Source: an uncultured Saprospiraceae bacterium
GTDB lineage: Bacteria > Bacteroidota > Bacteroidia > Chitinophagales > Saprospiraceae
NCBI GenBank assembly: GCA_937981555.1
Contig: CALJOK010000022.1
Span: 1 to 64,000, forward strand
Direction: 5' to 3'
DNA: 64,000 nucleotides
Shown: one piece after another, positions 43,429-52,465 of the stretch
Position numbering within the stretch: position 1 is the first letter of the stretch
Layout of the letters: each line of letters begins with the position of its first letter
The notes under the pieces: model-generated
The model's input: only the letters and a program-made list of their open reading frames with translations
Told to the model about the DNA's origin: nothing
Databases searched by the model: none
Position numbers and translations under genes: made by a program

Positions 43429-43526
43429 AAATTATTTTTTTTTAAGATTATTAATTTTAAGGTTCTTAGGCGAAATTTATTTAGCCCACTTTTTGACTTT
43501 TTCAAAATTTGTCTAAAAACTATTTT

Positions 43527-45857
43527 TTATAACACTATAGTAACATCCCCACTCATCAGTAATACTTCTCCATCTAAATATTCTATGGAAGCCATCCAAA
43601 CATAAACTCCGCTGTTGACTAATTCGCCTTTAAAAAAACCATCCCATCCTGATTGCGCCTGATTGGCAGGCAAGTCCGTTCCTTCGTACATCAATGCGCC
43701 CCATCGATTAAATACTTTTAAATCTTTAATGACCGCTACGGATTTATTGGCATTGACAAAGAAGAAATCGTTATAACCATCTCCATTGGGAGAGAAGGCA
43801 TTGGGGATAAAAACATCTCGTATTTTATTGACGTTTACGATGATGGAATCACTTGTAGAACAGTCGTCGATAGAAGTAACAGTTAGGATGTATTCTGTAT
43901 TGTTGACAGAAGCAGCATAAGTTTCTAGACAGCTATCACACTCCAATGAATTATCAACGTTAGTCCAGCTGATATCTACTAGTGTGGTATTATTGGTTGT
44001 TGCAGTAATCAAAACATTGCAACCCAAATCTATTTCGAGATCATCACCTAGAAAAAGTATTGGAATATCTGGTTCATATAAACTAGCACTAGTATCAGCA
44101 AAGCATCCATTGGCATCTAAAACGGAATAGTCATAAGTACCTGAACTAAGGTTTTGAAAAATATCTGAAGGGGTGTATAAGTTATTGTCCAAAGCAAAAG
44201 AGTAGGGTGGTGTTCCTCCCCAAATCGAATCTAGTTGAATGATACCAGTTTCCAATCCATCACAATTAGGGTTAATATAATCTGCTATAAATTCAAGGGG
44301 ATTTGGTTCGGTCAAAATTACATTTCCGATCTCTGTACATCCATTGGCATCGGTTACGATAACCTCATAATTTCCCGCTGATAAATTAGTGATGGTAGTT
44401 TCCGTTTCATTATTGCTCCATAAAAAAGAGTATTCAGGCACTCCTCCATTTCCAGTAACGGTAGCAGTCCCATCGTTGGCTTGATAGCAGGTTAGATTAG
44501 TACCATTAAAATAAATAGCATATATGGAAAGAGTCAAAACAGAAGGATCTATAACTTCTTGAATAAAGACAATATCATCTCCAAAACTATCTACGATATT
44601 TATTTCATAAATTCCGGCAGGTATATTTTCAATTAGAATATCTGTAAATAAATAGGTACTACCCGTTCCTCCGATAGTTGGAGAAGTGATGTTACTCCAA
44701 TTATAATTAAAAGGTGGTGTCCCATTTTGCAGCGTAAAAAGCAAAGTCCCATTTTCGTCGCCATGGCAAATTGGAGTAGAGAAATCAATCGTACCATTTA
44801 TCTCACATTCGATCATCATCAAATCTAAGGTCACCGTACTATCACATCCATCCTGATTTTGAATCGTTTCTACAAAAATACCCGTACTCGAAAAAGAGGA
44901 AGTCCCAATAGAAAATGTTTCCCCAATACAAAGATTAATATCTACAAAGGAGACAATCTCAGGTAAGACGATCAGGTCTAGATAGATCAAACTGTCGCAA
45001 CCATTTGGGAGAGGAATCAGGAATTCATAAAGACCAGGTTCGCAAACCGTTTCCCCAGCAACTTCTATACAGTCATTGGCACAAAGTGTTTCATTTAAAA
45101 ATAAAGGAGCTGGACTAACCACATTTATAGTGGTACAACTAGATGGTGCTTCATCACAAACATTTGCGGCAGTTACACAAAGTTGGTACGTTCCGTCGGC
45201 TGGAAATGTAATATCTATTTCTGGAGTAACACTATTTTGAGGAACACCATTTACTGTCCAATAAAACAAAGTTGCACCGACCTCTCCTGTCGTAGAATAG
45301 GTTGCTGATAATTCTGGGCAGAGTTCCTCCTGACCTTCAATTACACCCGATGTCGTCAAGTCTCCCACTACTGTACTTCCTTCAATTACATTAAAAGTCC
45401 AATCACAAATATCACCCATCGATCCATCCATGATTAGGTAATAATGTTGCCCAATTACTAATGGAACTAAGTTGCTAAAAGTAGCCGTAGCATTAGGAGC
45501 AACATCAGTATTACAGTCGGTCACCGCTGTAAATGTTTCACAATCGAAACTTTCAAAAATACCAATTTCCAAACCTCTGTTAATGGTGCAATTAGTTACG
45601 GTTACGCTTAAGGTTAAATTTTCGGTACCTGCGATAAATGAGATATAAGACATATTGTGAAATATGGTCGTACAGAAATTTGGAAAGGTTTGTCCTTGAA
45701 TAGTTAGGTTATTGGTTCCTGTAAAACCATCAATATCACAAACCACACAGGCATCAAGACAGGTTGAAGTCATGGCGTCTACACCGCATGGTTCAGGCTG
45801 CGCCCAAATCGAACTGAATATATGAACACACATAATTGTCAAAATAAATCTTTTCAT
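43527..45857 (-). CDS. T9SS type B cargo with SprB-like repeats
   Basis: A 776-aa secreted protein from the ATG at 45857, which gives a clean signal peptide (MKRFILTIMCVHIFSSIWAQ); an ATG at 45878 would add 7 residues. It contains a Cys-rich N-terminal domain (CGVDAMTSTCLDACVVCDID), a PKD-like region (about 190-250), and SprB-like repeats (PICHGDENGTLLFTLQNGTP then PFNYNWSN; CYQANDGTATVTGNGGVPEY then SFLWSNNETETTITNLSAGN; NPNCDGLETGIIQLDSIWGG). The C-terminus is a gliding-motility-type (T9SS type B) sorting domain: FIPNAFSPNGDGYNDFFFVN, LKVFNRWGALMYEGTD, SGWDGFFKGELVNSGVYVWM. SprB repeats occur in gliding adhesins, so a surface adhesion role is likely. Confidence 0.92.
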   Translation of the reverse strand: MKRFILTIMCVHIFSSIWAQPEPCGVDAMTSTCLDACVVCDIDGFTGTNNLTIQGQTFPNFCTTIFHNMSYISFIAGTENLTLSVTVTNCTINRGLEIGIFESFDCETFTAVTDCNTDVAPNATATFSNLVPLVIGQHYYLIMDGSMGDICDWTFNVIEGSTVVGDLTTSGVIEGQEELCPELSATYSTTGEVGATLFYWTVNGVPQNSVTPEIDITFPADGTYQLCVTAANVCDEAPSSCTTINVVSPAPLFLNETLCANDCIEVAGETVCEPGLYEFLIPLPNGCDSLIYLDLIVLPEIVSFVDINLCIGETFSIGTSSFSSTGIFVETIQNQDGCDSTVTLDLMMIECEINGTIDFSTPICHGDENGTLLFTLQNGTPPFNYNWSNITSPTIGGTGSTYLFTDILIENIPAGIYEINIVDSFGDDIVFIQEVIDPSVLTLSIYAIYFNGTNLTCYQANDGTATVTGNGGVPEYSFLWSNNETETTITNLSAGNYEVIVTDANGCTEIGNVILTEPNPLEFIADYINPNCDGLETGIIQLDSIWGGTPPYSFALDNNLYTPSDIFQNLSSGTYDYSVLDANGCFADTSASLYEPDIPILFLGDDLEIDLGCNVLITATTNNTTLVDISWTNVDNSLECDSCLETYAASVNNTEYILTVTSIDDCSTSDSIIVNVNKIRDVFIPNAFSPNGDGYNDFFFVNANKSVAVIKDLKVFNRWGALMYEGTDLPANQAQSGWDGFFKGELVNSGVYVWMASIEYLDGEVLLMSGDVTIVL

Positions 45858-46355
45858 AGATGATAAGTTGTCTTGCATTTATAAATGCTTCAAATATTAC
45901 TCTGGTGCTATTAAATGATTTTTGGTTGTCTTAATAGCTGTTTTATTTCAAAGATGGATTCCTAGTTTTTCATAGAAGGTTTTCCTTGGATATTTAAACC
46001 AATAACCAAGGTTGCCTTGCTTCGTTATAAAGACAATTGAATTAAAAGAAGACCTACTTTTTAATAAAAATAAAAGAAGATAAATCAGGGAGAATAGGTG
46101 AAGAATCAATAATAGACGAGGACTAACAATATATTTTTAACAATAGAAAAGGATTGATATTAAAACCAAAAAGAAGTATTGAGGAGTTGAATGATATGGG
46201 AATATGAAGAATTGACGAGAGCCGCTCCTGTTGGTTTTATTGATCAGTTTTGTTTGTAGTTAATAAAAAAGGAAACTTTATTTAGATTACCAATTGATAA
46301 ATTTTTAATTCTTTAAGGTTACGAGAAAAGAGTAATTCAATGTGTTGTAAATTTT
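45858..46355. other. Gene-free region
   Basis: About 500 AT-rich bases upstream of the T9SS type B gene; no open frame, repeat or clear promoter recognised. Confidence 0.4.
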
Positions 46356-46937
46356 TTATTTCAAAAACGGTAATAACATTCCTACCGTCTTTTGATATTT
46401 CAAATATGCTTCTCCAAATTCCTGCACTAATTTTTTCTCTTCTAATTTTGTCCCAAAGTATAAATAAGTTGTACTGATTAAACTAACCAGCAAAACTAGA
46501 TCAGTTGGTCGAGACAAAAAAAATCCCCAAATAATTATCAGTCCAGCAAAGTATAAAGGATGTCTAACTATAGCATTAATACCAGAAGTCTTGAGTGAAA
46601 CGGGAGGAGGAATGATGTGTTTTAATTGTTGCGTTCCTGCGAATTCAGATAAATCATATTGCCTCAAGGCAATCAATAAAAGGAGTCCACCAATAATAGT
46701 CATTCCTAATCCGATATATTGTAACAATGCATTTACAAATAAAAAGGATGTGTCTATTTTTTGGTAAAAAAGATAAATTGGGATGAAAGAACCTACGGCA
46801 ATAAAATTGAAAAATAGGCGATAGTATTTTTTTGAAATCCAACGTTTCATCAGAAAGTTTTTCACTTTTTGATCAGCCAAGAAACTATGGAATGAAAAAT
46901 AAAATATCAAAGCCAATCCAAAAAGTAATAATTGCAT
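46356..46937 (-). CDS. Isoprenylcysteine/phospholipid methyltransferase-like membrane protein
   Basis: A 193-aa integral membrane protein from the ATG at 46937 (MQLLLFGLALIFYFSFHSFL); the ATG at 46955 adds 6 residues. There are five to six TM helices. The C-terminal ICMT/PEMT signature is present: GINAIVRHPLYFAGLI (SAM-binding RHP.Y), then TKLEEKKLVQEFGEAYLKYQ then K. The family methylates lipids or isoprenyl-type thiols; some members are called NnrU-like. The substrate is unknown. It lies 60 bases downstream of the MscS-type channel gene in the same direction, so the two are probably one operon, suggesting a role in membrane homeostasis (inference). Confidence 0.82.
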   Translation of the reverse strand: MQLLLFGLALIFYFSFHSFLADQKVKNFLMKRWISKKYYRLFFNFIAVGSFIPIYLFYQKIDTSFLFVNALLQYIGLGMTIIGGLLLLIALRQYDLSEFAGTQQLKHIIPPPVSLKTSGINAIVRHPLYFAGLIIIWGFFLSRPTDLVLLVSLISTTYLYFGTKLEEKKLVQEFGEAYLKYQKTVGMLLPFLK

Positions 46938-47000
46938 ATCAACCGTTTTTTTCAAAGATAAAGATTAAAAGGTTTTTCTTGTGCGATTTCTTCAAACTGT

Positions 47001-48023
47001 TTAAATAGTTTTTGATTTATGACTTATTGGATCCTGATTTTCCAAAATTTTTATTTCTTTAATTGGGTATGGAATAGTTAATCCCTTCTCATCTGCTACA
47101 TCAAAAAGTTCAGTCATAATTCTATCCTTTAATAAAATCTGGTCTTCAAAATCCTTGATATAAAACTTTAAACCATAGCTGATATAAAAATCATCATAGG
47201 CCATAGTCACAGGAACTGGAGGAGGTGATTGTAAGATCCCTTCCGTATTTTTTGCGACTTGTAAAAGTATCTCTTTTACTTTTATGGGGTTGTCTTGATA
47301 AGAAAAACCTATCGTGATAAACTCTGCATGAATTTTACTGGGACGACTTAAGTTTTTAATTTTTTCCTTTCCTAAAACATTATTAGGGATGATTATCAAC
47401 TCATTAAATCGATTTACAATCTTGACTGATCGCCAATTAAATTCTAAGACTTTTCCTGTCTCGTCACCTATTTGAATCCAATCTCCTTTTTGAAAAGGTT
47501 TTGCCATCAATAGGGCAATTCCATTAAATAGATTTCCAAGTGGTTCCTGAAGTGCTAAACCTATGACCAAAGAACTCACACCAAGAGCCGTTAATAAATT
47601 TCCCAAATCCAATCCCCAAATAGAAGATAATACACATGCTGAAATAAAAGAGATAAATAAAAAATGGAGAACATCTTGAGATAGTTTAGGAATAGATTCT
47701 TCTTTTGTAATTATATTGTTTTGTGAAAAAACCAAATAATTGATAAGGTTGAATAGAAAAGAAATTATAAAAATGGATAGGATGGTTTCTGTTATTTTTA
47801 AAGATAAATGCGTCCTAGGAAGTTCTAATAATTTTAGACAAATCAAATGTATCATTGCAGTAGGAATGATAAAATTTTTTAAAATCCTCGGTGCAACAAC
47901 TGGCCTCTTTTTACTTATTCTCCTACGGATAAATTTTTCAATTAAAAAAAAGAAGAGAGGGAAACCAATGAAAATGATTATTCCCCAATATGTAAATATA
48001 TTGTTACTAATTTTATCAAGCAT
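47001..48023 (-). CDS. MscS-family mechanosensitive channel
   Basis: A 340-aa inner-membrane protein. Four N-terminal TM segments (about 13-30, 45-62, 78-100, 118-140), then the conserved pore helix and beta domain: GVSSLVIGLALQEPLGNLFN then GIALLMAKPFQKGDWIQIGD and VKIVNRFNELIIIPNNVLG, matching MscS TM3/beta. The C-terminal alpha/beta domain carries HAEFITIGFSYQDNPIKVKE. It opens on membrane tension to release osmolytes. The length fits short MscS types. First gene of a likely two-gene operon with the methyltransferase-like protein. The start is the ATG at 48023 (MLDKISNNIFTYWGIIIFIG). Confidence 0.92.
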   Translation of the reverse strand: MLDKISNNIFTYWGIIIFIGFPLFFFLIEKFIRRRISKKRPVVAPRILKNFIIPTAMIHLICLKLLELPRTHLSLKITETILSIFIISFLFNLINYLVFSQNNIITKEESIPKLSQDVLHFLFISFISACVLSSIWGLDLGNLLTALGVSSLVIGLALQEPLGNLFNGIALLMAKPFQKGDWIQIGDETGKVLEFNWRSVKIVNRFNELIIIPNNVLGKEKIKNLSRPSKIHAEFITIGFSYQDNPIKVKEILLQVAKNTEGILQSPPPVPVTMAYDDFYISYGLKFYIKDFEDQILLKDRIMTELFDVADEKGLTIPYPIKEIKILENQDPISHKSKTI

Positions 48024-48163
48024 AGTTATTCGTTTGTTTTTTTAATAAATTACCGCATGTTGTTCCTACTGTTTCATTGTTGATGACTCGGTATTTTTGA
48101 TATATTCAAATCTACAGAATCCTCTTTTATTTTTTCTCCCAATCAAGTATTTTTATTTGTGTT

Positions 48164-48231
48164 TATTTTATTGTCTAGGTTTTCTTTTAATAGTAATCAT
48201 CAGATGATTTGGTATCTTCATTTAGAACTAA
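48164..48231 (-). pseudogene. Decayed 3' copy of the small gene at 51954-52145
   Basis: About 68 bases align with 51950-52019 at roughly 80 percent identity by eye (CAGATGATTTGGTATCTTCA against CAGATGATTCGGTATCTTCA). On the minus strand it would read VLNEDTKSSDDYY and stop, with a one-base insertion frameshifting the C-terminus relative to VVNEDTESSEIIIRKK. Only the 3' end survives. Confidence 0.65.
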
Positions 48232-48232
48232 A

Positions 48233-48262
48233 TTGGAATTGAAAAAGGATTATCTATATTTG
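48233..48262 (+). promoter_or_regulatory. Bacteroidota promoter of the M48 peptidase gene
   Basis: TTG at 48233-48235, 19 bases, TATATTTG at 48255-48262, and the ATG at 48286. It is the best consensus promoter in the window. Confidence 0.75.
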
Positions 48263-48285
48263 CATTTTTATTGTAAAAAAAATAT

Positions 48286-50469
48286 ATGCGAATGAAACTA
48301 ATACTCTCTCTATGTCTAATATTCCTATTGGGCATAACCAATGCTCAAAATTCTCAATTGCAATCTTCGGGTGATATTCCTTCCGACTTTACCACCTCAT
48401 CAGCTGAGAAGTATAAAAAAGAAATAGCACAAATAAGTCGAAAAACGAATCGCAGTACTAAAAAAAATCAAAAGGATTTTTTTTTAGAAAGCAATTTCGG
48501 TATTGATGAATTATTGCTGAGTGGTCATGTGATGTTCAATGATCCGATATCAAAATATGTGAAAGAAGTAGCTGCGGAATTATTAAAGGACGAACCTAAG
48601 TTACTTCAAGAACTCCGATTTTATACGACACGTTCTTCTGCCGTAAATGCTTTCGCTACTAATCAAGGAATGATATTTATTAACGTGGGCCTAATAGCTA
48701 AGTTGAAAAATGAGGCACAACTTGCATTTATCATCTCTCATGAAATAGCACATTATAGAGAAAAACATTCTCTTGAGTTTTATTTGGAATCCAAGAAAAT
48801 GGATAAAGAAGATAAACAAGAATTTATCAAGCGAAATAATATTGATCAAAAATTAGCGAAGAACCTTTTTTCCAAAGAACAAGAATCGGAAGCGGACGAA
48901 TTAGGATTAGATTTATTTTTTAAATCTAAATACGACTTGTCAGCGGTAGAGGGCGCTTTTATGATTTTGAAATATGCTGACTTGCCTTTTGATGAAGTTC
49001 CCTTTGATAAAATTTTTTTTGAAGACCAATACCTAACTTTTCCTACTAATTTTCAAGCCTTGACCTTAAAGGAAATTACTTTAAGACCAGGTGACGATGA
49101 TGAAGAAAGCACTCATCCAAGTATCAATAAAAGAAGAAAAATTGGAAAGGCAGCCATTGACGGAAAATCAAACTCAGGTCGAAAGAATTTTGTGGTCTCA
49201 GAAGATAAATTTAAGGAAATACAAAACCTTGCTCGTTATGAATGTTTGGATTATCATTTGAGAGATTATCGTTTTTATGATGCTATTTATAATGCTTATA
49301 TTTTAAGTAAGTCATTTCCTGATGATTTATATTTAAAGCAAGTCATAGCAAAGGCATTATATGGAATGACTAAGTTCAGGAATGCAGATAAGTTTTCTGA
49401 TTATAAAATCGACAAATATGATTTAGAAGGAGAGATTGGAAAATTAGTGTTTTTTCTCAATAAAATGGATGACTCTCAATTGAATGCCTTGGCTTTACGC
49501 TATGCTTATTTGTTAAAAGAAAATTTTCAAGATAACCCTACTTTTCAAGATATAGTTGAAGACCTTGGAAGAGATTTTATCTACCATCACGATTCTCATT
49601 ATTCGGATTTTTTAGAGGGGAAACCAGCAGATATTATCGCCCAAAAAAATAAAGAAATTAGCAGCGAACTAGATGAAGTTAAAATCAAAAACCAAAAGGT
49701 AGAGATAATCGAATCTACACATATATATTATGCGTTTGGTGATTTGTTGCAACAAAAAGAGTTTGTAGCAATGATGGATAAATTTGAAACAAAAGAAGAA
49801 ATAGCGGCAAACACTCCTAAGGCAAAAGGACAGAAAATAAAGCGATTTCGGAGTTATTATTATTACACTAGAAATACGGGTGAGTTTGCATTAGGTAAAG
49901 AAAAGATACTTGTCGTTAACCCTTTTTATTTGCGAATGAAAAAGGATTTCGAAGGACCATCACTTATACGAACTGAGAAATCTCAAAAGTCATTTAGAAA
50001 GGCTATTGAAAAATCAGCAAAAAATTTAAAACTAAAAGCGACCATATTAGATCCCAACAATCTTACTAAAGGAAGCGTTGAGGAATTTAATGATATGCGG
50101 ACTTTGTCGGAGTGGTTTAGTCATCAAATATCAATGGAAAAAGATCTTCGAATGATTGCTTTTAATCAAGAGAAAATTAACCAATTAGCACTCAAATATG
50201 ATGTTGATAGTTTTGTCTGGACAGGAGTGATAAGTGGTAAACTAAGCAAATTCTTTTTAGATGATTATCCAAAACTTATTTTTAATCAACCTTCCTTTCT
50301 TTATCACATGATAGTCCCGAGTGGAGAATCTATAATTTTTTCCGTTGTATTGAATGCTGAATCTGGTGGAGCAGAGATGGTGACATTTGAAGAAGTACCT
50401 TTTGTAGATCAAAAAGATATCGTAAGACAAAGAGTCTATGATATTTTTGCTCAAATCAGAAAAAAATAA
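48286..50469 (+). CDS. M48-family zinc peptidase, exported
   Basis: A 727-aa protein with a signal peptide (LILSLCLIFLLGITNAQ). The M48 peptidase domain is at about 65-290: zinc motif HEIAH (His152, Glu153, His156, in ISHEIAHYREKHS) and third ligand Glu200 in ESEADELGLD; FATNQGMIFINVGLI precedes it. The remaining 430 residues are helical or mixed with no named domain and may be a substrate-gating scaffold. M48 enzymes include BepA-like periplasmic proteases that act on outer-membrane assembly. Here a beta-barrel gene follows by only 5 bases and a TonB-like gene after that, supporting an envelope assembly or quality-control role (inference). Confidence 0.9.
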   Translation: MRMKLILSLCLIFLLGITNAQNSQLQSSGDIPSDFTTSSAEKYKKEIAQISRKTNRSTKKNQKDFFLESNFGIDELLLSGHVMFNDPISKYVKEVAAELLKDEPKLLQELRFYTTRSSAVNAFATNQGMIFINVGLIAKLKNEAQLAFIISHEIAHYREKHSLEFYLESKKMDKEDKQEFIKRNNIDQKLAKNLFSKEQESEADELGLDLFFKSKYDLSAVEGAFMILKYADLPFDEVPFDKIFFEDQYLTFPTNFQALTLKEITLRPGDDDEESTHPSINKRRKIGKAAIDGKSNSGRKNFVVSEDKFKEIQNLARYECLDYHLRDYRFYDAIYNAYILSKSFPDDLYLKQVIAKALYGMTKFRNADKFSDYKIDKYDLEGEIGKLVFFLNKMDDSQLNALALRYAYLLKENFQDNPTFQDIVEDLGRDFIYHHDSHYSDFLEGKPADIIAQKNKEISSELDEVKIKNQKVEIIESTHIYYAFGDLLQQKEFVAMMDKFETKEEIAANTPKAKGQKIKRFRSYYYYTRNTGEFALGKEKILVVNPFYLRMKKDFEGPSLIRTEKSQKSFRKAIEKSAKNLKLKATILDPNNLTKGSVEEFNDMRTLSEWFSHQISMEKDLRMIAFNQEKINQLALKYDVDSFVWTGVISGKLSKFFLDDYPKLIFNQPSFLYHMIVPSGESIIFSVVLNAESGGAEMVTFEEVPFVDQKDIVRQRVYDIFAQIRKK

Positions 50470-50474
50470 AAATT

Positions 50475-51095
50475 ATGAAAACGACCAATAAGATTTTTTT
50501 AGTTGTCTTGTTTTGCTTCTCCTTTATTTCATTGAATGCTCAAGTTGTACCTGGGTATATGGGGAAAAGAGCTTTTTTGGAATATAAACTTAACAGTTCC
50601 ATAGTTGAAATAGCACCACCTGGATTTGTATTTTCCCATAATGTTAGCTTTAATTATGTACTCAAAAGAAGAATGCAATTAGGGTTAACTTATGACTATT
50701 TATCATTTAAAGAACCAAAAAATTCGGATTTTCAATTTTCTGGAAAAGTAAGAGGAGATGCCATTGGCGTAATAGCTGAGTTCTATTTGAAAAATTCTCT
50801 TGCTCCAGTTGGAAGATATTTATCATTGGAATTTAAATATGTAACTGGAGAGTATGTTGGTTTTATAGAGCAGGGAAATAATTATATCCCGGCGTTATTA
50901 GATTATGATATTCGCGTTCTTTCGGTTGGGCTAGGTACACGGAGAGTATTTTATGATCGAATGGTATTTAACGTAGGTGGCTCTGCTGGATTAGGTTTGT
51001 TATCTGAAGAGGAATATAGTGATGATGGAGTTAGGCTTGTCAGAATTTCTAATCTATGGCGAATGCATATTGGTGTCGGAGTGTTGTTATTTTAA
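50475..51095 (+). CDS. Small outer-membrane beta-barrel protein
   Basis: A 206-aa protein with a signal peptide (IFLVVLFCFSFISLNAQ) and alternating strands typical of 8-stranded barrels: FSHNVSFNYVLKRRMQLGLT, YDYLSFKEPKNSD, DAIGVIAEFYLKN, RYLSLEFKYVTGEYVGF, RVLSVGLGTRRVFYDRMVFN, VGGSAGLGLLSEEE, and a hydrophobic C-terminal strand WRMHIGVGVLLF ending in Phe, the usual BAM signal. Five bases separate it from the M48 gene, so it is co-transcribed. The partner peptidase may assist or police this barrel. Confidence 0.85.
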   Translation: MKTTNKIFLVVLFCFSFISLNAQVVPGYMGKRAFLEYKLNSSIVEIAPPGFVFSHNVSFNYVLKRRMQLGLTYDYLSFKEPKNSDFQFSGKVRGDAIGVIAEFYLKNSLAPVGRYLSLEFKYVTGEYVGFIEQGNNYIPALLDYDIRVLSVGLGTRRVFYDRMVFNVGGSAGLGLLSEEEYSDDGVRLVRISNLWRMHIGVGVLLF

Positions 51096-51234
51096 ATTAA
51101 TATTTAAGTGTTCCTTATTTGAAATATTTTTTTTTTACGAATCAAAGTCTGTATATGTCAAATGTGTACTACTATTGTTAATAGTACGTATCTCGTATAT
51201 GTAAATAATTATAAATAATTGAAATGATAAATAA

Positions 51235-51825
51235 ATGAATAAAATATTTTGTCTAATACTATTAACACTAACCGCTGTTTCCGTAGAAGCACAAATGTCG
51301 TCCTTAAGTAATTTTTTAAATGAAAATTACCAAGAAGGCGAAAGAGCATTCCTGGAAAAAATTTATAAAAATATTGACTACCCTAAATCAGCAAGAGATG
51401 CTCGTAGAGTTGGCAAGTTGAAAGTAATAATAAAAATAACACCGAGAGGACAACTCAAAGAAATCGAATTTCTGAATAAATTAGGATATGGATTAGAAGA
51501 GGAGGTAATTCGAATGATAAATTTGGTGGGAAATGATTGGAAAAAGACGGATTCCGATTCTTTGAGAACAATAGAATTAGTTTTTGCATTTCAACTTGGG
51601 GGAATTCCAATAATTAAAGGAGATATAAACGTTACTGCGGAAGGAGTACTTTGTAAGTCTAATAAATTTTATCTTTCAAGATTCAAAAAATTTATGAAGA
51701 AGAAAAAGTATGAAAAAGCAAAGAAGGTAACGGAAGAACTTCTTAGACGAGATCCAGATTCTGAAAAATATAGGGAGCTAGACAAAATTGTTCAGGAAAA
51801 TTTGAAAGCAGTAAAATCAAATTAA
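51235..51825 (+). CDS. Exported protein with TonB C-terminal-like domain
   Basis: A 196-aa protein with a signal peptide (KIFCLILLTLTAVSVEAQ). Residues about 35-120 resemble the TonB C-terminal fold: AFLEKIYKNIDYPKSARDAR then RVGKLKVIIKITPRGQLKEI and EFLNKLGYGLEEEVIRMI, with the YP..A...G.. motif. Residues about 145-196 are helical and TPR-like (KKKYEKAKKVTEELLRRDPD). It has no N-terminal TM anchor or Pro-rich spacer, so it is not a classical energy transducer; in Bacteroidota such domains occur as periplasmic peptidoglycan or receptor-binding modules. It lies about 140 bases after the barrel gene and is probably functionally linked. Confidence 0.78.
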   Translation: MNKIFCLILLTLTAVSVEAQMSSLSNFLNENYQEGERAFLEKIYKNIDYPKSARDARRVGKLKVIIKITPRGQLKEIEFLNKLGYGLEEEVIRMINLVGNDWKKTDSDSLRTIELVFAFQLGGIPIIKGDINVTAEGVLCKSNKFYLSRFKKFMKKKKYEKAKKVTEELLRRDPDSEKYRELDKIVQENLKAVKSN

Positions 51826-51895
51826 ACTGATGAGAAATAAAATATAAGGAAAGCCTCGCTCGCGAGAACAGTCAGCGCAAAGTTCCCCAAAAAAA

Positions 51896-51931
51896 GCATC
51901 CCGAATTTTACAAGATGAAAATTCGGGATGA
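51896..51931. terminator. Bidirectional terminator between convergent genes
   Basis: GCATCCCGAATTTT pairs with AAAATTCGGGATG around a short loop; same type as at 41961-42020. Confidence 0.85.
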
Positions 51932-51953
51932 CTATTGTTTATATCTATCTATT

Positions 51954-52145
51954 TTATCGCCTAGGTTTTTTTCTAATAATAATCTCAGATGATTCGGTAT
52001 CTTCATTGACAACTACAAAGAACTTATAGTTGTAGATGTAGTTAAAATTTAATTGCTCCCGTAATACTTCAAATTGACCTTCATTTCTTGCGTAATTCGC
52101 AATCCAGTCAATTGCTTCTAATCTTTTTTGAAATGTCTTTTTCAT
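51954..52145 (-). CDS. Small conserved-looking hypothetical protein
   Basis: A 63-aa cytoplasmic protein: MKKTFQKRLEAIDWIANYAR, then NEGQFEVLREQLNFNYIYNY and a beta C-terminus KFFVVVNEDTESSEIIIRKK then PRR. The pattern helix-helix-strand-strand is compact and protein-like. I do not recognise a family. A decayed copy of its 3' end at 48164-48231 indicates that the gene (or this DNA) was duplicated, which supports it being real. It sits behind a strong terminator. Confidence 0.6.
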   Translation of the reverse strand: MKKTFQKRLEAIDWIANYARNEGQFEVLREQLNFNYIYNYKFFVVVNEDTESSEIIIRKKPRR

Positions 52146-52465
52146 GGTAGTAAAATTTTAAAGGTGAATTTGTAAGTTTATCGATCCTTCTATTCAACTC
52201 TTACCCATTGGTCTTATTTTTTTTTAACGTTGTTTACACTAAAGACGCATGAAGATGGGAAAAGGTTTATTCTCGTATTTTAAATAACTTTTATTTAACA
52301 GAACGAGTAATAAAAACGATCTTAGAGGTAATTAAGTAGTAAAATCTTAGCGATTATTAGGAGTGAGTAGATAAATCGTAATCTGTTAAAAAGCATAATT
52401 GTTAGATATTAGTAATTTTAACTTTAATCAACTTACTCTACATAACTAACATTATTGAAATAGAA

